Shown here: positions 37,729 through 59,782 of the stretch, one piece after another | How the letters are laid out: every line of letters starts with the position of its first letter | How positions within the stretch are numbered: position 1 is the stretch's first letter | DNA from: Polytrichum commune | Lineage: Eukaryota; Streptophyta; Polytrichopsida; Polytrichales; Polytrichaceae | DNA length: 64,000 nt | Assembly (NCBI GenBank): GCA_950295325.1 | Contig: OX485804.1 | Location: 8,432,001 to 8,496,000 of the forward strand | Direction: 5' to 3' | Translations under genes and position numbers: made by a program | Notes under the pieces: model-generated | What the model was told of the DNA's origin: nothing | The model's database searches: none | The model's input: only the letters and a program-made list of their open reading frames with translations

Positions 37729-37985
37729 CCCTTAAATAGATTGGACCAAAAATAATAGGAACATGTAACGTCCAAGTGTGAACGCAAAGTGGTTAGGAAA
37801 TTTGCTCTTGAAACATAAAACTTGATGCATAGTCTCTGTCCTACAAATATAGCCAATAAATCAAACCAAAAGTAGCATAAACAAGTAATGTTCAAGTGTG
37901 AACGCAAAATGATTAGGAATTTTGCTCTTGAAACATTGAAATCGATGTATAGTCTTTGTCCTACAAACAAGGCCAATAAAATAAA
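37729..37985. repeat. Two tandem ~120-bp repeats
   Basis: Two adjacent units share CAAGTGTGAACGCAAA, TTTGCTCTTGAAACAT and TCTTTGTCCTACAAA in the same order. The reverse-strand frame over them shows an internally repeated protein only because the DNA is repeated. A further copy sits at 57090-57190. Confidence 0.65.
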
Positions 37986-38024
37986 AATGTAACTCAAATA
38001 CCTCCACATAGATATTTGTGGACG

Positions 38025-39410
38025 TCGAAGAACACATAGACGGTTAGATTGGAGGGGAACTTATTGTGTATGTAATCATATGATGCGAGGTTCCGGGTGC
38101 CACGAGACTAAGAAAACTTGCTCATCGGTGCAATGGTGGCACGGCTAGCCTATTTATGTCCCCCAAGTGGTGTTCCCTTATGTTTCAAATCGAGGGAAAA
38201 AACTAAAGAAATATGAATAAACAAACACGTGGTGCAATACATGTAGATCTATGTGAATGCCGGGGTCCATATAGGACCATGTAGATGCTTAGAGCGGATG
38301 TGAACTTAATATGTATAGAAGGTACGAAACCATACTAGGTGAGGCTGTGGGTGTTGCGAGACTAGGAAAGCTTCCTTGCCAAGATAGTGGTAACAAGACC
38401 AAATTGTTTACATGCCCTCAAATTGACGTTCTCTTAGGGTTCCAAACCTAAACAAAAAATAAAAAAATGTAAAAAAACACATAACTCAAATACGCATAGA
38501 TCTTTGTGAACGTCGAAGTTCATATAGGACCATGGAGACGATGCTTAGATTAGAAGTGAACTCATCATGTACATAAGGTACGAAACCATATGATGTGATG
38601 TTTTGGGTGCCACAATACTAGGAAGGTTGCCTCATTGAGATAGTGGTGACAAGACTAGACTGCTTATGTTCCCCCAAGTGATGTTCCCTTAGGATTTCAA
38701 ACCCAAGAAAAACTAGAGAAAGTTAAAGACCATGTAACTCATCACACACGTAGATATTTGTGAATGTCAAAGTCCATGTATATAAAGGACTGCATAGACG
38801 CTTAGATGAGAGGTGAACTCATTATGTATATAAGGTATGAAACCATATGATGTGATATTCCAGGTGCTACAAGACTAGGAAGGCTCACTCGTTGAGATAG
38901 GGTGACAAGACTAGACTGCTTATGTTCCTCCAAGTGATGTTCCCCTAGGATTTTACACCCAAAAATAAAATACAGAAAGTTAAAGACCATGTAACTCCAA
39001 ACGAAACCATATGATGTTCGGGGTGTTGCAAGACTAGAAAGGCTCCTGTGTTGAGATAGTGGTGACAAGACCGGACTGCTTATGTTATGTTCCCCCGAGT
39101 GATGTTCCCTTAAGATTTCAGATCGAAGGAAAAGTAGAGAAAGTCAAGGACCATGTAAGCTGGAAAGACACGTAGATCTTTGTGAACGTCGAGGTCCATG
39201 TATGTATACATAGGACCACATAGACGCTTAGAGGAGAGGTGACCTTGTTACGTAAGTATATAAGGTACGAAACCATATGATGTGAGGTTCCGGGTGCCGC
39301 AAGGCTAGGAAGGCTCCCCTCTCTCCCCTCCCCTCCCCTCGCCAGTGCAGCGGTGGCAAGGCTAGGCTGCTTGTGTTCCCCAAGTGGCGTTCCCTTAGGG
39401 TTTCGACCCC
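38025..39410. repeat. Tandem array of ~250-bp units abutting the UBP12 promoter
   Basis: About six diverged units. Their equivalent phrase GTGAACTTATTGTG/ATAAGGTACGAAACCATATGATG occurs near 38057, 38298, 38551, 38809, about 39000 (partial) and 39235. Each unit also contains TAGATCTTTGTGAACGTC, GGTGCCACAAGACTAGGAAG and CCCCAAGTGATGTTCCCTTA. The most downstream unit ends at the GGGTTTCGACCCCC sequence that begins the UBP12 promoter/leader and is richer in CG than the others. Single decayed copies are scattered through 33.9-36.8 kb. Confidence 0.7.
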
Positions 39411-39508
39411 CCACACTAACACTGCCACCCCAGGCCACCAACAAATCACACCACAGACACGGCCTGAGAGAGAAAGAGGGAGAGAAAAGGGCAGAAGAGA
39501 AAGCCACG

Positions 39509-39551
<43 letters not shown>

Positions 39552-39936
39552 AGGGAGAGGGAAGGCAAAAGGGCCTATCGGAGGGCAGCGAAGACAGGAA
39601 TTCCTCCTGGCTCAGGGTTTCGGCCTCATCGCTCTTCGCGGGGAAGCACTCGCAGCAGCGAGGGAGGAGGAAGTCACCGGGCCAATCTGTTTGTGAGTGG
39701 TCATGCTGCTTGTTGCAGGGGAAGAATTGTGTGTATGTGCGGCGTTGGCGCCGATGATTCTTGATTGAAGAGAGAGAGGGAGAGGGAGAGAGGGAGGGAG
39801 GGAGTCGGACTAGGGTTTGGTGGTGGAGGGGGTGGTGGGGGTGTTGTGGCGCACCGTTGCAGCGTGGATCGCGCATCTGTTCGTCGGAGCGTTCAGGAAG
39901 TGGAGGGAGAGAGGAATTATTAGGGTGCCTGCCAGG
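39411..39936 (+). promoter_or_regulatory. Probable UBP12 promoter and 5' leader, with GA microsatellite
   Basis: A GC-rich stretch with a GA/GGGAGA tract at 39511-39561 and GGGAGA repeats near 39770-39800, leading to the ATG at 39937. Several long frames on both strands here are low-complexity and change nothing. The transcription start is not resolvable. Confidence 0.45.
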
Positions 39937-50883
<10,947 letters not shown>

Positions 50884-53062
50884 GAAGCTGCTTGCCGGAG
50901 TCTGCAGCAGGATGGCTGAGATGAAGGAAGAGAGTTTGACATGCGTTTAGGTCCCCACGAATTTCAGGTTCTCCTGTGTAAGGCAATCATGCTGTGGGCG
51001 GATCAGTATTGTAACTGGCGAGAGATAAAGAGGATATCCAGGAGGACGAGGGCGTTCTGTGCAAGGGGGTGGGGGGCATATATTTTTCTCGCGATTTTTA
51101 GAGTCATTCACGTTCTCTACTTGGCATTGCTCATGCGTACGCCTTGTTGCTTGGGTGCCTAGTTGTTGTACAGGGAATTTGCGGCTGTCTCCTCACATAT
51201 AACGCAATCTGTAGACCTCATTTAGCTCTAGAGAGAAGAAAACAAAACACCCCTAAAAAGTCCATTCGTTGTTTGCACTTGAGGGCAATCCTACTCTTGT
51301 CTACCTCAAAACCATCGTTGGTAAAGAGTTGCACAGTTTATAAACGTACAGTTTTCATTCTAGTCAACTTAGACTACTCTTGTGCACTGCAGATTAGCTT
51401 GATTAGACCGCAGCCATTCATTCTACCTCTTCCCTATATTTGCCGACTGTATCTTTCTCTTCGTCTACCCTCCACTTTTGTCTAAACTGGTCCCTATAGA
51501 AAAGAACTATTGAGAGCGCCTGTACATGATCTCGGTGTTAGCTGCTTGGTGTTGGTAATCAGATGCGGGCCTGTATTCTCTCTGCACCCTAGGTGGCAGC
51601 AAGTGATGTGGCGTATACAAAGTTAATGCTTAAGTGTTTCTTTCATTCTTCTGGTTGTGTTCATATGTCCCTCACAACCTTAGGATAACATGCATCAGTG
51701 CTTTACTTCCTGGTTATCTTTCAACTAGCACCAAGATTTCGGTAATTCCTCAATTCTATGTGTTATTGCCTCGCTTGCTGCAAATGACTTGGGAATACTT
51801 TGGACTCCAATTTGCACGACTTGATCTTTGAATGTAGTATGCATAGTCTGATGGATATCTTTGTAGTTTGCGCTGTTGAAAACGTACTTAGTGGAAGTTC
51901 GGGGTTGTCAGTTTACTGAGTATGTGTTTGTTTTTTTTTGTTTGCTTTTGTGTGCTATGTGTGGTTAACTTGGTGCATTCATAGCCACAAAAGCTACTGA
52001 ATGGAACATAAATCTGGACAATGAGTGGCTCAATCAGACTAGGATTTATGCTTAGTGGTAAAGTGAATCTAGGAGTTATATTATATTGTAGACGTCCAAA
52101 TTCCTGATTGTGAGGAAGCTTTTATACGATGTTAATACGTATGTTGGCATTGTCTCTGGCATTAAACAAATTTCTAAACCGTGCAACATCCAGTATACCC
52201 TTAATTTGCTGTGTCTGAATAGATCAAAGCCAGCAATGTGTGCCTACCTTACCATTTAAAAGACGTATGGTCTCAAATGTAAACACAATTTGTATGCATC
52301 TCAACAAGTTTAACAATCATCTTTTCTATATTCGGAGCCTTGTTTGATACATTATCTCATGTCAAGGAGAGAAAAGAAATAATCATACTTGCCATTTATG
52401 ATGAAAACACAACATTTGCATGTGGCTTTAAATTGAAGTCTTCAAGAATGTTAAGGTATTCAATCGATTCGAAAGGAGCACTTCAGGATTATGTTACTTT
52501 TGAACGAATTACCTTAAAATGGATGCATGTAGCTCAAATACATATTTTCGTGCATGGAGAGGCATTGAAGTCATACCCCTGTACACCACACCACACCACA
52601 ATACTGCCCTGACCAATCCCCAAAACTTCGTACAGATCTGTGGGCAGCAGTTCACAGCAATTTGCAGCAGACTCTCAGATTGAATGTCAGTAAATTGTGT
52701 TCTTGTCTTTGTAACCTTCACACTGATTTCACTGATGACCAGAGTTAAGTATCAACATAAAGCCATCAAACATTTCAACAATCACATTCCTATTCTCGTA
52801 ACAGTAAGGCTTGTTCAAATTTACATTCAAGGACTGCATTGATGATTACCCATCAAGACTAATTGCATCAGCATGTAGGGAGCTGACATTTTTCATTCCT
52901 ACATGTAAAGTGATGATGTCTCTTGAGGGCAGAATACCAAATCATAGTGGAGCTTAACCCATGAAGAGATAAAGAAAATTAAAAACTTCCTGGAAAATCA
53001 AAATCGTTGAAACCCTTCAGTGTTTCAGCCTGCAGGTAATTTCACTGGACTTCTCTGCCACA
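50884..53062. other. Convergent intergenic region: UBP12 3' flank and KELP 3' flank
   Basis: UBP12 (+) and the KELP-like gene (-) converge here. The first few hundred bases after 50883 are probably UBP12 3' UTR, and the stretch below 53063 is probably the KELP 3' UTR. No additional gene or known repeat was recognised. The frames at 51144-51485 and 52340-52612 have no homology that I can name. Confidence 0.45.
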
Positions 53063-55958
53063 TCACCGCATGTTGGAGATTGCTGCTTCAATGTCTTTGG
53101 AACTCTTTGCCAGCTTCTCAAATTGCTCTTGCGTTAAGCTTATGCCTGAGATCACCCCAACCCAATCAAAGGTGTCAGATCATTGGGGTTCATGACCATC
53201 AGTTTCATGGTCAATTTCAACAACATCATAACAAACCTTGAAAATTAAGGAGGGTGAAAATAGGATGCACTAAGAAGACAGGATTGAAAAAAAATTGCAT
53301 GTACCTTTGGAGGATGGAAGCATTTTCCCATCCTTCTCATAATACTCTCTTAATGAAATAAGTGTCCTGCCTTTAAATTGACTGACGACAACCTTCCGCT
53401 TCGCAGATAGCTGCACATATACTTTCATAATCAATAAAGGCCTGATATACAAGATGTTCTTCAAGAATAAGATTCTTTGAATCCAGATACATCTCAAATA
53501 TGCAAGTGACCAGTGTTTAATGTTGAGTTAGTGTGGATACATGCCCTTCAGGGTTTAATAGCTTCTCAGTGCGAACTCTACATCTAGGTAATGATTCATT
53601 CAACATTGATTCAATCCACAGGTCAACCTTTTAGGTTTTGCAGCTATAGAACATAGAACAAAAGCTTAAAACTGCAAGTAAGCAGTGATATAATATTAAA
53701 GTTTGAGATCTGTTGCAAACCTCGCAGATTATGATATTCCCTTGCTCATCTTTCTCATATTTTGATTTCTTTTCCTGTTTCCCATGCTCCTCTTCCTCCT
53801 CTTCCTCATCGTCTAGGAAATCATTGTCATCTTCAACTTCTCTCCTCTAGTAGCAAAAACAAGAAAAAAACACAACAAATCATTGTCAGATAAGTGTAGA
53901 CCTTCTTTCTAACATAAAACTACAGTGTATGTCTCTGACTATATTCATGTGTGGAACTTGGGAAACCCACCCATTCTGGTTCATTTCAGTCACGTCTCTG
54001 GAAAGGTCAAGGACAAAGAACATGTAGACACAAATAAGCTGCCTTCTTCGTGTAAAGAATGCAATTGATCTACTGGATTTGACAGCGCACCACCTCAACA
54101 GCAGCATTATGGCAGGTAATTATTGAAAATTTATACTTCAGGATATGCTACGAGAATCTGGCCAGACCTAATCCCCATACGTGCCTACATAACTAAAAGC
54201 TCAAAGCTGACTCTTGAAGAACATGACATTCCACATGGCTTGTGATATCTGAATTCAGAGGGAGGAATTTACCATCATGTACATGGATTGTAGACAATTG
54301 CACATAAGGGAATGGAAGAAACATGGAAGTAAAATTGTCATCAATTACATGATGATTTGTAGAATGTAAGGAACTGAAGAAAGTTAGTGATTAATTTGAA
54401 GAGTGTGAGAAGTGGTACCTTGGCCTGCTTTGCTCGCTTCACCAGCAGCCCCTTTTCTGAGCGGTTGTCTCGAAGTGCATTTCCCTGCGTACACAACAAT
54501 GTTCAGGAGATTGCACTGGAGTTGACAAAGGAAGAGATTCCATTGACCTTTGTCGCACAATTCCTTCAACAAAACCCTCATTCAAGTGCAAATTTCATAC
54601 AACATCTTCCAGGGCGCATGATTGTCCATGTGAAGATTTACAAATTTCATAAAGAATTGCATTCCATGAGTGGACTGCCTGACATGCATGAACATATCTC
54701 CTCTTGTTCCGCTTTACTCTTCTGTTATATACCTACCAGATGTGGTTCTCACTGATGTAAGTGCCTGATTGTAAACTGAGTTACTAATTTCGTGCAGTGA
54801 TCCAATCTGTATTGAAGATATTCCGTCTTGTTCATTAGATTGCACAAGAAGCAGACTAGCCAATCCTTGACCTACTCTGCAAATTGGTCTTTTTGAAAGA
54901 TTATAACAGAAATCACTTGCTAATCCCTTTCAACCAAGTGAAACAATAGATGACCATAGTTGCAAAGGCAAAAACATAAAGAGATGTCCTATAGAAATTC
55001 TAACAAAATGCACTACAAAATGGCAGACATGGACAAACAAATTGCAGACAGGGTTTGGGAAAATTACCGAGAGATTCTCAAGGTTAAACAAGGTTTTTCA
55101 AGAAATAGTGAAAATTAGGTCATTGACAAAATGTGGAGCACATTTTAGAAATTACAAATGTTCTTCACCGCAAGTGGACAAGTACTGCATGTATTGGCTG
55201 TGGAGATTGAAAATTCGCCCTCGATGTGATGAGGAGGTGAACTCAAGGTAGGTCACATCATTCAAGGGCAGGACTAATCTAAGAATGCAGCGTAGTGTCT
55301 CGAGTGATGGTACAGTCCGAGCTCTGTCACAAATTGACCTAAACCCTAACTTCTGCACAAGTTTCTGACATCAGTGTCTCTTCGATTCCCTCTATTCTTT
55401 TTCCGATTCCCAAGTACTCGTACAGTCTAAGCTCTGTCATGGTTTGGCCTAAACCCTCACTTCTGCACAACTTCCAACTTCCGTATCTCTTCGACTCTCC
55501 AGCCTTGATTTCTATTCTACCTCAAAGGAAAGAACACCAAATAGAAAAGCGCCAAATTACGACCTCTAGAAACTTAACTCTCCTGTAAGAGTGGAGTCAT
55601 AATATCAATGCTAATAACATGAACGCCGGCCACTCGATGAAATCAAATCATAGCGTATTACCTTTTGATGTTTCGCGCGGTCTCTTGGCACCTCTTCTTC
55701 CTCATTGATTTCAGGTGGCGTTGCCGCGACCTCTACCGCTGCTGCTGCTGCTGGTGATGCTTGTGCTTCATCTTGTGCAGCCAAAAAGCTCTTGATCACA
55801 CTCAACACAAGTTTCTTGCCCTGAGGTTTGGACAGGTCCAGCCCTGTCTTCTCGGCAGCTAATTTGCGCACTTGCTTCTCAGAGATGGTGTCCATGTCCG
55901 CATTGGCCAGAATCTCCTCCACCACATCACGCACTGTCTGCTCATCCTCTTCGTCCAT
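53063..55958 (-). CDS. KELP: KELP-like transcriptional coactivator (DEK C-terminal + PC4 domains), 5 exons
   Basis: A nuclear single-strand DNA binding coactivator of RNA polymerase II of the PC4/p15 family. Exons on the minus strand: 55958-55662, 54484-54419, 53846-53721, 53410-53305, 53145-53063. They join in phase to 225 aa, longer than Arabidopsis KELP (about 165). Residues 1-60 form the DEK_C-like N-terminus (VRDVVEEILANADMDTIS, then VRKLAAEKTGLDLS). An Ala-rich stretch follows (about 68-80), then a basic segment in exon 2 (LLVKRAKQAK) and an acidic run (residues 135-141). The PC4 domain starts near residue 156, with NIIICELSAKRKVVV, FKGRTLISLREYYEKDG and LPSSKGISLTQEQFEKL, and ends SNMR. 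The start at 55958 gives the conserved MDEEDEQ head. The extra length is the acidic and basic linker. Reading exon 1 through its donor would give a false end. All introns are GT-AG. Confidence 0.93.
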
Positions 55959-56770
55959 CTCTCAATTCGCAATGCAACGCAATACAATTTTCTCTGTCTC
56001 TGTCTCTGTCTCTGTCTCCACCTCCAATCCTCTGTCTTGACTTAAGCCCTTTTGTTGTTGTGTTTACAGATAGCCATAGTCATTAACAATGGACTCTGTC
56101 TGTCTCCGTCACTTTCCCCATAGATGGCTTACACAGAAACTCTTACTCTAATTTCTCAACACATACGCGAGCTTCCCCAACACTTGACTATTTCCCCGAG
56201 ATACCAAAACCTCAACTCTCCCTCAACACTGAGTTCAGTTGCTTTCAATCTCCCCCTCCCTCCAACAACTGCAAAAATTGGCGATGACCTAATGTGGATC
56301 TCATTCTCCACACTGCAATTCTCCACTTCCAACTTGGACAGCCCTTGAAACCTAAATCCCTTGAATTCAGCTGCAAACAGCCTCCTATGACATTTCTTCT
56401 TCTTCTTCTCAAAAAATCATGAGTATTCTTAGTGAGTTGCTTATATTTAGAGATGAAATTCTTAAATAAGTATACAAATAGTTGAGGCTTAAAGGCCTCA
56501 ACATGGAACTCTATTCTTTTCTAAGTAAAATTGATCCAACTATTTGCTTGGTACAATGAAATGAAATGAAATGTAATGACATTCATTTTAAAGTTGGGAA
56601 CTTGGGAAGACAAAAGGCTTATGGGACTAAAAGTACATCATGATGGCGTTTAATTAACGAACTACTTTCTACAGTGGTAGAGTGCAGTAGCATTCGTGAG
56701 ATAGAGGTTGATGTCGAGTTGTTGGTTCAATTGAAAGAAAGACTTGAGATTCCCTAACAAGAAAACAGTA
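55959..56770. promoter_or_regulatory. KELP upstream region with CTCTGT repeat
   Basis: Immediately upstream of the KELP ATG on the minus strand lies a TCTCTG repeat (55991-56018 on the plus strand, a CAGAGA repeat in the transcript sense), which may be in the 5' leader. Further out are short pyrimidine-rich stretches. No TATA box was assigned. Confidence 0.35.
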
Positions 56771-57015
56771 GAACCGTGAGGCTCTGTCCTTTACTATGAA
56801 AGACTACAATTGTAGTTGTCCAGTTTGCTCATGCCAATCCATGGCTATTTACTATATCAAACCTTTCTTGGATTTTTTGCACCTTCTTCTCAAATACGGG
56901 TCGAGGATTGAAGCTACTCATTTATCATCCGAAATTTTTAAAATAAATAATCAAGAACTGCCGAAATAAGCTATAGTTAAGTAGAATTCTTTCAATGCAT
57001 TTTAGGGAGCAACTG

Positions 57016-57054
<39 letters not shown>

Positions 57055-57190
57055 ACATCCACATTAAAAAAGTGGATAAAAAATAACAAGAAAAAGTAAG
57101 GTCCAAGTGTGAACGCAAAGTGGTTAAGGAAATTTGCTCTTGAAACGAAGAAGTTGATGCATACTTTCTATCCTACAGACAGAGCCAATA
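56770..57190. repeat. Third copy of the 37-38 kb repeat family, with AT microsatellite
   Basis: Starts with GTGAGGCTCTGTCCTTTACT and GCTCATGCCAATCCATGGC as at 37040 and 37378, and ends with CAAGTGTGAACGCAAAGTGG, TTTGCTCTTGAAAC and a CTACAGA phrase as in the ~120-bp repeats at 37729-37985. A TA run occupies about 57020-57050 where the other copies have TATAACTATAGTTAAC blocks. Confidence 0.6.
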
Positions 57191-58350
57191 AAGCATTCTC
57201 AAATAGCGATACATTGAAAACTTACTTCTAATGAAGCTATACAGGGGACACTCCAACACAAAGTATGCCTCATTTTCAACTACATTATAAGAGAAAAAGT
57301 GGCATAATCTATTATCTTTAGAGAATAGGAATAGTTGACCACCGTTCAATTTTAATGTCAAGTCTATGATTAGAAATATGATAATCAACAATGGTCTTGC
57401 ATTATGGTGGTGTTAAGTCTATTGCCGTATGGCAAGCATGGTAGCCCTTAATGCGGCGACTTTGCTCCAACTTAAGTGTACGCGGAGCACTTTGTCATTT
57501 GGGGTTAGGCCCCTTGGAGCCACATGTTGGCAACCTTGTCTTCTTCCCTCTTGCTAGTCTCGCCATTAGTTTGCAGAAACGTACCATAATCTGACACCAC
57601 TTCAATTGTCATTTAGCATTGATCACAACAAATTTGCACAAGTTTTTGGAAAGTAGTGTTCGATGCACACTTGAGACCATGGAAGTCAAGTGAAAATTTT
57701 CACTCATAAATGTAAAAAAATGTGGGATGTCTAACGTTTCCCCTTGTGAGGTGAACCATCACGTTCAAATATAATGCTACATTCTCGCTCGATTGCACCT
57801 CAAATATGCAAACTAACATGATTCAAGACCTTGTTACACTACTATGATTTGCTTGATTATCTGCCATGGCCATGGCTTATCAACTGATTGATGTGGAACA
57901 ATTGACGAAGTTACAAAGTGTCTATATTCGTCCTACTGACCTAGACCGACTGTAGTAGTAAATCTATAATACAAAAGAACATATAAAACGCCTCAAATTT
58001 GGCCAAGTATTTTGAAATGCATTTTAAGATAAATTAAAAATTAGATGCACTGCTAGGTATATCGGTGTCTCCCTACAGAAGCCGTGAGCAACTCAATGAC
58101 CTCTTTGGAGACTCTCAGGTTGAGGTTGGTAAGAAGAAGTCAATTGTGCATATAAGTCAGGAGCTCTACAAAATCATTGTTAAATCTCGAGGTCCCAACA
58201 TATGCATGTTCTAGAACCAGCTTCTCTAAGAATTTGAGGGTAAAACCATTGGTCGCATCACCTACAATGCGGACCCATGTTCATATCTAACAAACTTTTT
58301 CTTTTTCTTTTTGGTTTGTTTGTGTGTGTCTATGGGATCAATGTCTCCAC
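57190..58350. other. Intergenic, no recognised feature
   Basis: AT-rich; only short unrelated frames. Nothing specific could be assigned. Confidence 0.4.
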
Positions 58351-58358
58351 AATGAATA

Positions 58359-58686
58359 CCGTAACACCATAGCAGGTTCATCACCTAGCAAACGAATATT
58401 TATTTATTTTGAAAAAATAAGGTTCGTTTGCTTAAAATAGATTTTTTTGAAATTCGTTCTTCTATTTTGAGGAAAAAAAAATAATTCGTCCTGGAACATA
58501 GTAGATGTACCGGGATGACAACTTAAATTGATTTTTTCAACAGAGTCTGCTTCACCCAACTTTCTGGATTTTCGTTCTTTTCATAATATAATTTTCCATA
58601 ATTTCGTTCTTCATGGCCTGGAATTTCTGATTTTTTTCGTTTTTTTTTTGGAATTATTTAAGAACGAACCTGCTATGGTGTTACGG
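58359..58686. mobile_element. TA-flanked MITE with perfect terminal inverted repeats
   Basis: The left end CCGTAACACCATAGCAGGTT and the right end AACCTGCTATGGTGTTACGG are perfect inverted repeats at least 20 bp long, each bordered by TA. The interior is AT-rich, with AACGAA/TTCGTT motifs in both orientations. TA flanks suggest Tc1/mariner-type mobilisation; the 328-bp size with no frame marks it as non-autonomous. The perfect ends suggest a comparatively young insertion. Confidence 0.65.
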
Positions 58687-58974
58687 TAGTGGCTAAGAAA
58701 CTATGGTCACACTTATTCACCTATGCTTTCACTACACTGATTATCCCATTTAGCTCGTGTTACTATTTAAAGTTATGCAGTGCTATAACTGTTGAATAAG
58801 AATGTATTATGTTACCAAGCAAAGTTATCTATGTTCTATAATGTCCAAATAGCCTATTGATATTTTGTTAGTAAAAAGTTGAACTCCAGAGTAAGACGTT
58901 ATTGCATTACATGATTTCCGATAGTAACACACACTGAACATGATCATCAATGTAGTGGACCCCCTTCACCCCCT

Positions 58975-59025
58975 TCACACCCCCCCCCCCCCCCCCCGCT
59001 AAAAAGAAGAAGAAGAAGAAGAAAT
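58975..59025. repeat. Poly-C run followed by GAA repeat
   Basis: About 18 consecutive C bases, then GCTAAAAA and an AAG/GAA repeat. Such homopolymers are prone to sequencing error. Confidence 0.85.
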
Positions 59026-59428
59026 GGTGATATCAATATATCTGAAAATGTAAATATCAGAATTTGAAATTCTATCCAATTTCGAAGGCTTTGCATACTT
59101 GATTTTATTTATTTGATTGAATATCATGTATTTTCAAATTCATTTGAAGTTAAAAGATTGGACCTTGAGTTTATCTATTTCATATGCCATTCATATTATT
59201 CACTTGTCATAGCTTGAATCCAAGAATATTAGGTTCAATGCTCCTTCAAATAACCTTTATTTGCTATATTGAAAACATTATCTCAGTTTTTATAACTTCC
59301 ACCACTGTAGATAGATAAATAAGTTTAGATAATCATAAGCATTGGCTCTAGTTGGAGCAAGCATGAATCAAAAACCTCTTTGATAAATGGAAACTGCTTT
59401 GTTGAGGGTGAGCTTTGCCCTAAGTAAC

Positions 59429-59782
59429 CAACTTTAAGTCCCGGGGATGGCAATGTGTAAAAAAGTTAAGGATATAGGTGCGAACAACCACTATTTTATA
59501 GGGGGGGTATTACTTTCAATTTTTTTTTTTTCACATGCTATCATTATATAAATTTCTACTTTGGGTTAATAGAAAAATGGCTTGCATTACTTATAATTCC
59601 AAATTACTTATTATTCCATACCCTATAGTACTTTAAAGTTGTCTAGTGTCATTTTTGATACCCTATATTACTCTTAAGTCCATTTATAATTTTTTGCCCC
59701 CATGTTTTTAAAATACCCTATCATTTGTTCGCACGTATATTACTACTCCAACCAATGACTCCCCTCCCCGGGCTTTAAGTTG
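59429..59782. mobile_element. Possible foldback/MITE with CAACTTTAAGTCCCGGGG ends
   Basis: CAACTTTAAGTCCCGGGGA on the left matches the reverse complement of the right end with one or two changes. A second inner pair (GGTGCGAACAA and TTGTTCGCACG) is also inverted. There is no clear target duplication, so the boundaries are approximate. Confidence 0.4.

Noticed and set aside
37695-38009. 104-codon reverse frame with internally repeated protein sequence
   Set aside because: The protein repeat only mirrors two tandem 120-bp DNA repeats; no sign of coding constraint.
37036-39410. Regularly repeated blocks that could be mistaken for a CRISPR array
   Set aside because: Repeat units are long, diverged and contiguous, with no short identical repeats and unique spacers, in a plant nuclear context.
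39118-39876. 252-codon reverse frame, and forward frames at 39353-39757
   Set aside because: Low-complexity (Ser/Leu/Pro or Arg/Glu) translations of the GA-rich UBP12 promoter/leader and of the tandem array; no domain.
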